Source: Candida dubliniensis CD36
Lineage: Eukaryota > Ascomycota > Pichiomycetes > Serinales > Debaryomycetaceae
Direction of reading: 5' to 3'
Assembly: GCF_000026945.1 (NCBI RefSeq)
Contig: NC_012860.1
Location: 3,038,001-3,102,000 of the forward strand
DNA: 64,000 bases
Below are positions 39,076 through 51,700 of the stretch, piece by piece. The notes below the pieces were generated by a model. That model was not told where the DNA came from, did no database searches, and saw only the letters and a list, made by a program, of their open reading frames with translations. Within the stretch, counting starts at the first letter, position 1, and each line of letters begins with the position of its first letter. The position numbers were made by a program, and so were the translations under genes.

Positions 39076-40605
39076 CTACAAAGAGTATCGGAATCCTGTA
39101 TTTTCAAAATCAGTCAAGCCTTTGAATCCATCTAATAATGCTTGTTCTGCAATTTGTTCATTGTAACCACCTTGTTCCAAGTTTCTCTTTCTGTTACGAT
39201 GCATAAAAACTAATCTTATTGCTATTGCCAAAACCATTATTCCACAATAGCTAGAAATTAGGCCAATTATACCACTACGGTATTTGGGTGCCTCTTTCGC
39301 ATAAAAGATATTTGGTGATATTATGTTGCCAGCGGCATACATAACAAACCAAACTCCATTAGCTATGGTTTTCTTTGAAGACCCTGACACATTGGCATTC
39401 AATAAAATCCAACACAAGATAACTGGTCCCCCAATGATAAACTGCAAGAAAGAACAACCAACTAGAGCCCATCTGTGTGTTAATGGAATAACATGGAGAC
39501 CAATGAGACCAGCCAAAGGTGGAATACAAATGACAAATAAAACTATGCAACGCATGTTCTTGACTGTAAAGACAACAATACCAGCAGCTACCACGACCAC
39601 TAATTCTACTGCACCAAGAGGCATTTGTAATGCTGTTGCTTGAATTCCTGTGAATCCGAATCCTTTGATTAATGAAGATGCAAAATTTGACGTCCCACCA
39701 TTGATTACTCCGCATGCAAGACCAATCAATGCAACAAAATATACAAACAAATCTTGTAATGCTTCAATTGCTTGATTCTTTTTAAATTTGGAATCTCCTA
39801 AACCTTGATTATTAGTGGCTACCTCTTTGATTAAAACAGCTTTTTCATCCTCAGTTAAGAATTTAACCAGTTTAGGTGAATCAGGACATAACCAAAGAAA
39901 AATTCCTGACCAAACAAAGTTCATAAGACCAATAACCAAGAAAATCAATTTCCATATTTTCAATTTTGATTCATCGGCATGTCCAAGCCCCCAACTAAGA
40001 AGTGACCCCACGATAGTAGCTACCCCATTGAAAGATAAGAAAATACACATTCTTAAAGGTTGGTTTTTCACAGTATAGAAATTGTTACAAATTGCCATAC
40101 ACGAAGGACTAATCATTGATTCAAACAATCCCAAAAGAAATCGAATCACCAAAATGCCACCATAATTTTGCAAACCAATATGACCAATCAAGATAATAGA
40201 CCACAAGAACAACATACATCCAGTGAATTTAGCAACGGGTAATTTTTGAATAACATAGTTTGCTGGTAATGCTCCAGCAAGATAACCAAAATTGAAAATG
40301 GCAGCACACCATGAATATCTTTGACCATACAAGTTCAAATCTTCTTTTAAAGTATAAGCAGCGGCATAATTTAATGATAATTTGTCTAAGAATTGTAATG
40401 TATATGTTATACACAATAATGGAACAATTCTCATATCCACTTTCCAAACCACTTTTTTCCTGATTGCTTCTTCCTCTTCTAGAGAGAGTTCTTGAGCTTT
40501 TTCATAAAATTCAAATCCTGTTGTTTTGTTTTCGGAAATAGTGGAAGCTGATACGTTAATTGCTGTGCCAGATTTTTCCAAATCGGTTTTTCCATTTAAT
40601 GACAT
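39076..40605 (-). CDS. major facilitator permease, Dal5/allantoate (ACS) family
   Basis: 509 aa with twelve predicted membrane spans and cytosolic ends. Anion:cation symporter subfamily of MFS, the group of yeast Dal5 (allantoate, ureidosuccinate, small peptides) and other carboxylate permeases. Landmarks are RIVPLLCITYTLQFLDKLSLNYA at helix 1, IRFLLGLFESMISPSCMAICNNFY at helix 4 and WSLLG-type loops. Candida has a large set of these permeases (DAL genes); in C. albicans I believe this one was named DAL7, but the substrate is not shown by sequence. Two GATAAG sites lie in the promoter (40718, 40771), which fits control by GATA factors of nitrogen catabolite repression. Confidence 0.85.
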   Translation of the reverse strand: MSLNGKTDLEKSGTAINVSASTISENKTTGFEFYEKAQELSLEEEEAIRKKVVWKVDMRIVPLLCITYTLQFLDKLSLNYAAAYTLKEDLNLYGQRYSWCAAIFNFGYLAGALPANYVIQKLPVAKFTGCMLFLWSIILIGHIGLQNYGGILVIRFLLGLFESMISPSCMAICNNFYTVKNQPLRMCIFLSFNGVATIVGSLLSWGLGHADESKLKIWKLIFLVIGLMNFVWSGIFLWLCPDSPKLVKFLTEDEKAVLIKEVATNNQGLGDSKFKKNQAIEALQDLFVYFVALIGLACGVINGGTSNFASSLIKGFGFTGIQATALQMPLGAVELVVVVAAGIVVFTVKNMRCIVLFVICIPPLAGLIGLHVIPLTHRWALVGCSFLQFIIGGPVILCWILLNANVSGSSKKTIANGVWFVMYAAGNIISPNIFYAKEAPKYRSGIIGLISSYCGIMVLAIAIRLVFMHRNRKRNLEQGGYNEQIAEQALLDGFKGLTDFENTGFRYSL

Positions 40606-40717
40606 CTTTGATTAGTTTAAGTTTTAATAATCGGAAAAGAGTGATAGTGTACATGTCTTGAAGGTTAATGGGGATATGAGCTATATATATAGTAGTGCTT
40701 TGGGAAGTGTAAGAGTT

Positions 40718-40776
40718 GATAAGATGATGGTACAAAAAGTACTATCTCTCTCCACTTTATTACATTATTAGATAAG
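40718..40776. promoter_or_regulatory. paired GATAAG sites upstream of the Dal5-type permease
   Basis: GATAAG occurs at 40718-40723 and 40771-40776, 113 and 166 bp upstream of the ATG. Pairs of GATA(A/G)G are the usual binding context for Gln3/Gat1 activators of nitrogen-source genes. Binding is inferred. Confidence 0.5.
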
Positions 40777-40793
40777 ATTAGAAATAAAAGCAA

Positions 40794-40807
40794 CCCCCCC
40801 CCCCCCC
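40794..40807. repeat. 14-base C homopolymer
   Basis: An uninterrupted run of 14 C (plus strand), 189 bp upstream of the permease ATG. Such G/C runs are rare in this AT-rich genome and prone to slippage. Confidence 0.85.
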
Positions 40808-41293
40808 ACCAAAAGCAGATAAACTGATCATTATTTACATATAATGTCTATCGAACTCCACGTTTGAGAATGATCTTCGGTTTGTGTTCAATATTGCCTA
40901 TTGGTAAGATCTAAATTGGTCGCTAACTACTTAAAATGGAATAATCTCTTCCAGTACTCATTTTTTGTTGCTTAAATTGCAAATGTGATGTTCATGAGCG
41001 CAAATACCTTCCCAATCGAGAAATTAGTAGAACAGTTAAAGCTTTTAATCTTGGCTTTATTAAAAAGAACTGTTCTTTACGGCTGAACGTTTACCAGTTT
41101 ATCATAAATAGCTGCTTGATCATTGTTATGAGATATATATATCTCTTCTACATGTTAGAATGTATCGATAGTGCTTATCAGTTGATGTTTAAGCAACTAT
41201 TTTTTTTTTTCTTAACGGAGATTTTAAGGACAAAAGCAGAGATAATTCACAGATGGTTAATCATTTATATCAACGAACACAGAAAAGTGATAA

Positions 41294-41311
41294 TGATCAG
41301 TAAACTGATCA
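41294..41311. repeat. inverted repeat TGATCAGT-AA-ACTGATCA
   Basis: Perfect 8-bp arms with a 2-bp centre, located 129 bp downstream of the GND1 stop codon. It could be a protein-binding site or fold in the GND1 3' transcript; nothing more can be said. Confidence 0.6.
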
Positions 41312-41439
41312 GTTAGTCTTTACATTTGTTAACACTTTCTCATGTTTCTTATTACACAAAATTTAATATTAATATTAACGTTCATTGAATGATAAAAAAA
41401 AACGATATAAATCAAAAACTCATGTTAACACCATTTTCT

Positions 41440-43618
41440 CTAAGCATCATAAGTAGTTGAAGAAACATCACCACCTCTACCGGTCCAGTTGATGTGAATC
41501 CATTCATCTTTCTTCAACAAGTCGTTTTCTTGACCTGGCAAGACTTTGAAAGTATGAGCACCAAAGTAATCTCTTTGAGCTTGCAACAAGTTAGCTGGTA
41601 ATCTTTCAGATCTTAAACCATCGTAGAAGGCCAAAGCGGTGGAGAAGGCTGGAGTTGGAACACCATATTGAATAGCTTTAGCAACAGAAGCTCTCCATCC
41701 AGATTGAGCTTTGGTAATAGCTTCGTTGAAGAATGGGTAGAGCAACAAGTTTTCCAAGTCTGGTTTCTTTCTGTAGGCAGCAGTGATTTCAGCCAAGAAA
41801 ACAGATCTGATAATACAACCACCTCTCCACATCAAGGCAATACCAGCATTGTTCAATTTCCAGCCGTAATCTTTAGCAGCTTGGTTCATCAACATGAAAC
41901 CTTGGGTGTATGAGATAATCTTAGAAGCATACAAAGCTTGTTCCAAATCGTCAATGAATTGTTGTTTGTCAGTGATTGGTGATTCACCAGAAACTTCTGG
42001 ACCTTTCAAGACTTTAGAGGCTTCAACTCTTTCTGGTTTCATGGCAGAAAGACATCTAGCAAACACAGCTTCACCAATCAAAGTAACTGGAATACCCAAA
42101 TCAAGAGCATTGACAGCAGTCCATTTACCAGTACCTTTTTGACCAGCAGTGTCCAAGATTTTTTCAACCAAAGGTTTACCGTCAGTTGGGTCGTTGTAGT
42201 ATAAAATGTCTCTGGTGATTTCAATCAAGAAAGAATCCAAAACACCCTTGTTCCATTTGGCAAACACGTCACCAATTTCTTTGTCGTCAAATTTACCGAC
42301 TCTCTTCATAAGATCGTAAGCTTCACAAATCAATTGCATATCACCATATTCAATACCATTGTGGACCATCTTGACGTAATGACCAGCACCGGCATCACCA
42401 ACCCAATCACAACATGGTTCGCCATCACTCTTGGCAGCAACATCTTGGAAGATATCCTTAATGTGTGGCCAAGCTTTTTCGTTACCACCTGGCATCAAAG
42501 ATGGACCAGTTCTAGCACCTTCTTCACCACCAGAAACACCAGAACCGACAAACAAAATACCTTTCTTGGCCAATTCTTCGTATCTTCTATTGGAATCTGG
42601 GAAATGGGAGTTACCACCATCAATGATGATGTCACCTTCTTCCAAGTATGGCAATAATTGGTTAATGAATTCGTCGACTGGGGCACCAGCTTTGACCAAA
42701 AGCATAATTCTTCTTGGTCTCTTTAATTGGTCAACCAATTCTTTGATGGAGTGAGCACCGAGGATGGATTTACCTTTAGCTTCGTTAGCTAAGAAACGAT
42801 CAACCTTAGCGGTGGTTCTGTTGTAAGCAACAACAGTGTAACCGTGGTCAGCCATGTTAAGAATCAAGTTTTGACCCATAACGGCTAAACCAATTAAACC
42901 GATATCACCTCTAGCAATGGAACTGTTAGTATTGTTGAACGATATTTGTTTCGACAAGATTGATAATCTTGACAAGGCATTCAAGTTTTTCATTTTCCTG
43001 ATCGTTTTTTTTTTATCTCGTTAATATTTGATAGATATGTAGACCCCTCCAATTACATGAAAAAAAAAAAAAAAGAAAATACTTGGGAATCATGATCAAA
43101 GGGAAATTTAGATGAATATTTAAATAAATCCTTCCTCCCTCCTCCCTCTCCACCGTTAGTCCCATTTTAATTAGTCTTGTTGCATTTTTTTTTCTCTTGC
43201 TTGTGCGCTAGTTCGGAAATCGGCCTGAAAGGAAAAAAAAATATATATATTTTCGGCGTGAGGGAGAATTTTCCAGCAATGATTAAATGTTGAAAAAAAA
43301 AAAAGCAAGCAAGGGGAGAATGAGTGTGAAATTTCTCCAATTCCCCTGTAAATGATAAACGGATCACATCTTTCCCCATTTAGAATTGGATTAATCAGAT
43401 TATTGGTTTGAAACCAATTGTAATAATAAACATATATCGTAATTAGATTTCATTTCTTTCAATTGTCCAATTAATTGTAACTTATCAAGATCACATTCAA
43501 TTTTCTCTTCATAGGAAAGATGTCAAACTATCGGATAAAAAAAAACGAAAAGTAAAAAAGAAAAAAAAAAAAACAGAAACTAAATGGAATAGCTAACATA
43601 CTTTGGAGCTGAAGACAT
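41440..43618 (-). CDS. GND1: 6-phosphogluconate dehydrogenase, spliced with alternative 3' splice sites
   Basis: Oxidative pentose phosphate pathway: 6-phosphogluconate + NADP to ribulose-5-phosphate, CO2 and NADPH. Exon 1 is 17 nt (43618-43602, ATG TCT TCA GCT CCA AA). Using the acceptor at 42911 (branch TACTAAC just upstream) the product is 495 aa and starts [18 protein letters not shown], the cytosolic form. Using the upstream acceptor CAG at 42998 (weaker branch TATTAAC) gives an in-frame 524-aa form. Its added segment contains RLSILSKQI, which resembles a PTS2 peroxisomal signal. NADP-binding [12 protein letters not shown] and the catalytic [13 protein letters not shown] are intact. For C. 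albicans, dual cytosol/peroxisome targeting of Gnd1 by alternative splicing is established; the sequence here shows the same arrangement. An ATG at 42993 gives an unspliced 517-aa frame. Confidence 0.96.
42911..43601 (-). other. GND1: GND1 5' intron (691 bp, or 604 bp with the upstream acceptor)
   Basis: Donor GTATGT at 43601. Distal acceptor TAG at 42911 with a consensus TACTAAC; proximal acceptor CAG at 42998 with TATTAAC at about 43020-43026. Both keep the reading frame. Between them lie 29 codons that specify the PTS2-like leader. Confidence 0.9.
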
Positions 43619-44493
43619 TGTTGTTGTAGTAAGTTGTTGTTTTTCTTAAATCAATTGAGTTGAATGAATAAAGACAAACTTCAATGGAGAAGAAAGAGTA
43701 AATGAGAAAGAAAGTACGAAATTCTCAATTGACATTGATGGCAAGAGAATTTGTTGAATATTTATATAATGCAGTTCAAACACACGCACACACGTACATA
43801 CACGCTAATTATTACTAAACAGTGAATCAATCATTTCCGTGCAGGAGAAAGAGAACAAAAAAAAAAAACAGCAAAAATTTGCTGGTGACAATAATATATG
43901 GCAAACTTTCGGACTATATACAATTGTAGAGTGTTCCTATGATTTTCTTTTTTTTCAACTTCTGTAATTATTGTTTTTCGTATTGACAGCTATATATTTG
44001 TCAATTGATTAATTGTTGACTTACATAATTGTATATGTATGTTCATTTGCATCTACTGATGGATTCTCCTTCAGCGGTGTTCAACAAAAAATATGAAAAA
44101 AAAATAAAGATAAAAATAGCCGCTGTATTGTGCAGGAAATGCTAGTTTAGTAATCAATTATACAACCTAGATCTCCTCTTACTCTTGATTTTCTGATTTT
44201 ACTAATTAGTTGGTAAAACTTTCTTTGTTGCTACTTTTATTTTATCTTTATTAAACGGGGCCTAATAAATAAACATATGTATAACAAACCTAATCGGCCC
44301 ATATAGATATGTATACATCTTATTGGAAAGTTATTTCAAATCAAGATTTCCAAAATTGAAGGAGTTCTATTTTTTTTTTTTTTGTTCTCTCAATTTGTTT
44401 GCGATTTCGGTCAACTATTATCCATATCGATTTTATGTGATTTATTAATTGTTGTGAGTGGAAGAAGAAAAAAAAACCCTGTTTTACGTGAGA

Positions 44494-44602
44494 TCCCCAA
44501 TGTTGCATTCAATAAATATTGGGGGACATTGGAGCAAATTTTCAATTCTTTTTCTTTTATTGAGATATAGTTTGGGGTAACTCCAAACTTGTAGTGTATC
44601 TC
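44494..44602. repeat. pair of short inverted repeats
   Basis: CCCCAAT (44494-44500) faces ATTGGGG (44517-44523). AGTTTGG (44569-44575) faces CCAAACT (44583-44589) and is enclosed by GAGATA (44562-44567) and TATCTC (44597-44602), making a bulged stem. Function unknown. Confidence 0.6.
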
Positions 44603-46612
44603 CCCCAATTTTCTGGATTAATGATGTGTTTAATTGTTGTTGTTGAAAAATGGCAAGGCTAGCTTGGTGGAGTAAAGTTTTTCCGTCCCTCCAGTTGCAT
44701 CTTTTAATCCGTTGGCAACTTCTTCAGGCACCTCATTCATCAAATTACTCAACTATATCTAACAGCACATTGATGTTGCTAGTTGCCGGTGGAGGAAAAG
44801 GAAAAAATACTCTTTGACTACAAGTGCTTGTTTGTTGCCAGTATTTTCGGAGTATCCCCCACGATCCCCCAAATCACTTGACAGTTGAAAGATATTTACA
44901 CAACGTATGAGTATTGTCTCCCCTCATTACAATCCCCCACTTCTTTTGTTCTTCCTTTTTTATTTTATTGACCGAACCATGAAGGCTGAATAGATCTGGA
45001 ATTTGAGAACGAAAACATAAATTACTTAGAACTAAATGTAAAAATTATGGGGTCTATGGATTAGCAAAATAAAAACCGTTCTGTATCTCTTCTTTTGGAT
45101 TTGTTTTTGAGCTTTTCTACAAATAAACTATAATCAAGGGCTTTACTTTCATTATTGTTACTTGCAATTTTTTCATCAGCCGAAGGCAAAGGTTCAATCG
45201 GCATTCTCAAAAGAAGTTGTTATGATAGGAAGAATAATATGCCTCTACTACTTAAAACTAAAGTCTATACTCTCCAACAATACTGATCCATTCATACCTG
45301 TTTCTTTGATTAAGGGCTACTGTTCTGATATTGAAGTTGGGTAGCATCAATTTGTGTTAGTGGTATTAAAAACAATAACAGTTTGGCCAATTGTTTTTTT
45401 TTTTTTGAAAATAACATTGAAGCATGTTTTTCTTGGACTTTGAATAAATATTGATTTATATTATTACAGGAATTCGTTTCATTCTAATCCAATTAAAGAC
45501 TGTGGATGCAAATTTGGCAAAAAAATACGATGCTATTGGTAGCGTGCACTATTTTTCTTATAAACTAAAAAGAACAATTGTTTACTTGAAGTTCGTGGCT
45601 TTTCTGACCATATATGGTATATTAATTGGCAAACGTCTTTCAATAAACTCGAACTTTTAGTGAAATGTTACGAATAGTCCCTTGTTTTTGAGAAATCGTA
45701 TTTTTTTTTTGCCAATCCTGTCTTGACAAACCCAAATCACTAGGTAGAAATAGTGTGACAAGTCCTCTGATTGAACATTAACACAATTACTAGAAAATAG
45801 TTGTAAGGAATACAAAGAAGTAACACCCCCAAATATGGTAAAGAGGGAATGATTTGAGACGTCTAAACTAAAGGTTGTATATCAACAACACAATACGAAA
45901 AGAATAATTATGTTTCTTCGCTAAGTAATCATTTAAATTGTGACTACAACTATATCCCTAAGATGGGTTCAAGAAATGTTATAGCCTGTTTTTGATCTTG
46001 TATGGATCAAGTTAACTGCGCAGAAAGGAGAAATTTGCTAAACGTTTGATCAAATTCATAACTCAACTTAACGTTATGGAAAACCGCAACAGGATGAATA
46101 TATCCGACACTAAAGAAGTGTAAAATCAAAGTAGGACAAATGAAATGAAATTCCATAAGCGATCTTTTTTTTTTTTTTTTTTTTGGGTAAAATTATGCGA
46201 TTGTGGCTCATACTAACGCAATTATACAGTACAACAAACATCATTTTATCCACGAATTCTTAATACCTCCCTTTCCCACACTTGGCTTCTATAACTATAT
46301 ATATATATCTATTCTGTATCCTTTGTTCATCATGTTGAATTGATTTTTTTTTTCTTGGTTGTTACTAGATTATCTATAAGAGTTTTTCTTGGTGCAAATT
46401 GTGGTGTTCTTTTGTCACAAGAAATAGCAGATTTTTTTTTTCAACGATTAAAGTATTTCTGGAACTTTTCTATAAGGAGGGAGACGGATACATTAATGCG
46501 CCCTTCTGAGACAATACCCACAATGTCTTCTTAACTATGCATCAGCTTATAAAGTACTTCTTAAGTTCGCTTTAGGTTGAATGTCGGCACGACAATCAAC
46601 TATTGCTTTTGA

Positions 46613-46619
46613 TCACGTG
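46613..46619. promoter_or_regulatory. TCACGTG sulphur-control site upstream of MET3
   Basis: TCACGTG, the Cbf1/Met4 recognition core, 320 bp from the MET3 ATG. A TGTGGC core of the Met31/Met32 type lies further up at 46202-46207. This fits the well-known repression of Candida MET3 by methionine and cysteine. Confidence 0.7.
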
Positions 46620-46653
46620 CAATCACTGAATTATGAGTTTCTTTTTTTTTTTG

Positions 46654-46656
<3 letters not shown>

Positions 46657-46686
<30 letters not shown>
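46657..46686. promoter_or_regulatory. 30-base poly-T tract in the MET3 promoter
   Basis: Uninterrupted run of 30 T between the E-box and a TATAAA at 46783-46788. Poly(dA:dT) of this length excludes nucleosomes and would hold the promoter open; its length is likely to vary between strains. Confidence 0.75.
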
Positions 46687-46932
46687 CACTTTGCTACTTA
46701 TGTTAGTCAACATATGTATACAGTTTTTGCAACTCTCACTATAATTGATCCAATTATAAAGTATATAATAGATCATCAAGTTTATAAAATCCCCAAAAAA
46801 GAAAAATTATAAATCTTTTTATTGGTTTTCCAATTACTCTTTTTTTTTTATTCCCTTTTGTTTTCTTATAAACATTCAAGTATTGTTTACTTTTCTTCTT
46901 GCTAATTATTTTAAAGTTAATATCATCCCTAG

Positions 46933-48525
<1,593 letters not shown>

Positions 48526-48728
48526 TGCGTGTGTGTATCTCTCATATTTTATGTGTTTGTGAATGGCATTGTAAATTATTACTATAGTAGCTTTATTAAA
48601 TAAATAAATATAAATACAAAATAAATAATGAGTTATAATTTATACATAAAATCTTACTCAATTATCATAACGTTATATCATCATAAGCATTCTATTGACT
48701 GGGCCCACCCTTTTGTCCTCCAACCTAA

Positions 48729-51700
48729 TCATTTTTCTATGTATTTTGCCCTACTTTTTAATGCCTCAGCAAATACCATTGCTAATGGCCAAACAGGTAC
48801 ATCAGCTAATATCCTAATCCCCAAATAAATTGATTTCATTGAGATTTTACTATCAATAAGACCTTTTCTGATTTCTTGATTTATTTGTACCAACTTGGAT
48901 TGATTATTTTCCACATCAATTCCTTCTGACAATGCATCATCACAGCTTTCTCTTTGTAAAATCAATTCTCGTAACTTCCCAACTACTTTTGTCTCATCAT
49001 TGAATTTATTCTTGAAATCTTTCGTTAAATCTTCCAGATAAGATGATCTGATACTCACACTTAAAATTGTCTCTAATTTAGAAAACAATTCTTGACAATC
49101 AAACCAACATTCCAACTCTTGATTGGTAATCTCTCTTTCAAGACTATTCCTTTCAATATGGTTCAAATAGGTCGCTACTAATATCACACTAACAAATAAA
49201 GTGCAACAGAAGAATGCTGGGGTGCGTCTAGCAGTTTCTCGAACATCGTAATTGATGGTTTCCATATTATACATCCATAACTCAAGAATATCACGGCAAT
49301 GAGGTAATGAGGTGGTTAGGACGTTGTACTTGCGTTCTCGGTACACTAATCGGTCCAAATCACTATTCATAGCAGTCCAATCCCTTTGAAGAACCGATGA
49401 TACTGCAAAAGTTAGTCTTACTTCTAATTTCATTTTCACCAATGCAAGCATGGGGAGTATTAATTTCAATTCATGTTTAGAACTAAGGCTGCCTCTGGTG
49501 CTAGTAATAATTTTTGAACTGCCATGGTTCTGATGAAATAAAACCTCCCAGTTCATGATTAAAGCTTGTAAAGGCTTCTTCTTCTCTAACCACCGTAAAT
49601 GAGTAAATGGTTGTACGGTATCAACGGCTTTGATTATTCTTTCATGGATGGTGAATAACAAAACAAGCAAATTGTTATACGAAATTGGTGTGTTGACATT
49701 TGTTGGGTCGTTTAAATAAGACACTAATGCGTCTATACCAGCACCATTGCTTACATCAATTAATGACCACTTGCTGGAGTAGGTTTGTCCCACTAAATTA
49801 TACCATCTGCTAGATCCTTCACACCACCATAATTTCTCATTGGTACAAAATGATCCACTTTTGAGCATATTAAAGCTGAAAAGAATAGGAACTCCGCCAA
49901 AAGCAGACCTAAAAGCTTGCAAAAAATAAAAAACGTGTAAGGTACGAATTCTAGATTGAGCCATAATAAAATAATCAAAATTCTTTTGAATCAATGATTT
50001 ATCTCCAGCTGAACCAGGAATTGCTGGTTGAGGTGGGATTATTAATTTCTCTAAAGGTTCATTAAAATTAGTGGACTTGATCAATCCAATCATTGATTTG
50101 ATTTGTCTCGAAGTGATATCCATCATATTAGGTTCATTGAGGAAAAGCGATATGAAAATATGCAACACAAGACATTGGTGAGCCATTAATGGGACTTTTT
50201 TGAAATGCAAATTATTTAATGTGATTTCTTTTTCAAAGAAATTTTGAATGTGAAATTTGGATAAGTTGAACAAGATTAAAGGATCATTGTCATGGTAAGC
50301 ATATAACGCTCCAATAGCAGCAATGGCTAACAACAATGGAACAGTTTCAAAATTTTGGTTTTTAGAATTTTTCAACGAAGGTAAATGTATAAATGGAAAG
50401 TACTTGTTAAAACCATACTCATATAATTGGAAATAACGTTTCAAATCTGACAATGAAGGCAAATCTTTGTCCTCAATATTACTCATGGCAAGAATTTTAT
50501 TTCGAAGTTCTTCAGTGATAAGTGTAGCATCTTCCAAGAAAAAACTAGTAGGATACTCTACTGAAAAATCAGCAACACTGTTAATATGAGTACGCATGGC
50601 CAGTGGAATTTCGTTCCCATTGTTTTTCGCAGTAAGCATCGGTTTATGATTGAAGTTGCCATTCATTTGTTGTTGATTCAACTGTTTACGGTAATTATCG
50701 TTTGTATCCGCCAATAAGCTTGTGGGGCCAAAGAAACCTTTCAAATCTTCAGAACTGGCGTGAGCACTAAAAGGTATATTCAAATCAAATGGCGGGAAAA
50801 CAAGATCCCTAAACCAATCATTCTGGTTTGGTTCTTCGAGTTTTTTGGGCTGGTTTAATTGTTGAGGGTTGATGCTTGCTTTTGAGGAGACAGAATTCAG
50901 ATGCGAGTTTGGAGGCAGATGTTGTTGTTGTTGTTGTTGTTGCGATCCTGGAATTATTGAGGGTGTGATATCTGACGCCAGTGAATGCTTTATTGGTGGG
51001 TGCTGCTGTGGTTGTTGTGGCACCGATTGAGTAATTATTTTATTGTTCATATCATTGTTTGAATGCAAACCATTAATCCCTGCACCAAACAAAGAAGATT
51101 GTGGATGATGCATTGATGAAGCTTTTAAGTTATCAGTGAAGAAATCATGCAAATTCTTGATGGATTTCTGTTTCATAGCTACCTTTCCTTCATCGTTCAA
51201 ATCCAAATGGTCAATAGTGTCCCAATCTAATAAGCCATTTGATTCTAATAACTTACCAAAATCTTCATTCTGGGGCCCAAATTGAGGAGTGGCAAATTCA
51301 ACTTGACCGGAAATACCAAAAAAATCAGCCTCCTTGAAACTAGAGTAGCACGGCCCTGATGCAGCAGAATAAGATGCGTGTCTATAATTATTGCTCAAAT
51401 GTGAAGGAATGCCATTATTATTCCCCATTGGAGAAGCTGAGGGTTTGAACTTTTTCAATTGCGGAGAATCTGGGGTCGGTTGTTGTTGTTGTTGCTGTTT
51501 AACACGACTATTGCTTCTGGATTCTTGTTTTGTTTCTATTTGATTTGCTGTTGTTGGTGTTGGTTGTATTGGTATGCCAGGTGCCGTGTTTGCTGTTGTT
51601 GGAGGAGTATTTGAAGGTCCAAAAGATACACTATCACGGTGGTGACTACTATGAAGTGTTATGCTGGGTCTTGGTGAGTTGGACATAGAATTGGCCTCAT

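Larger units (their letters stand above)
40606..41439. other. intergenic: permease promoter / GND1 3' region
   Basis: 834 bp without a gene. Contains GATAAG boxes, a 14-C homopolymer (40794-40807) and an 18-bp inverted repeat (41294-41311). Confidence 0.55.

Noticed and set aside
45162..45660. Two 60-70 codon frames in the GND1-MET3 spacer
   Set aside because: No recognisable motifs, different frames, ordinary length for chance in this composition.
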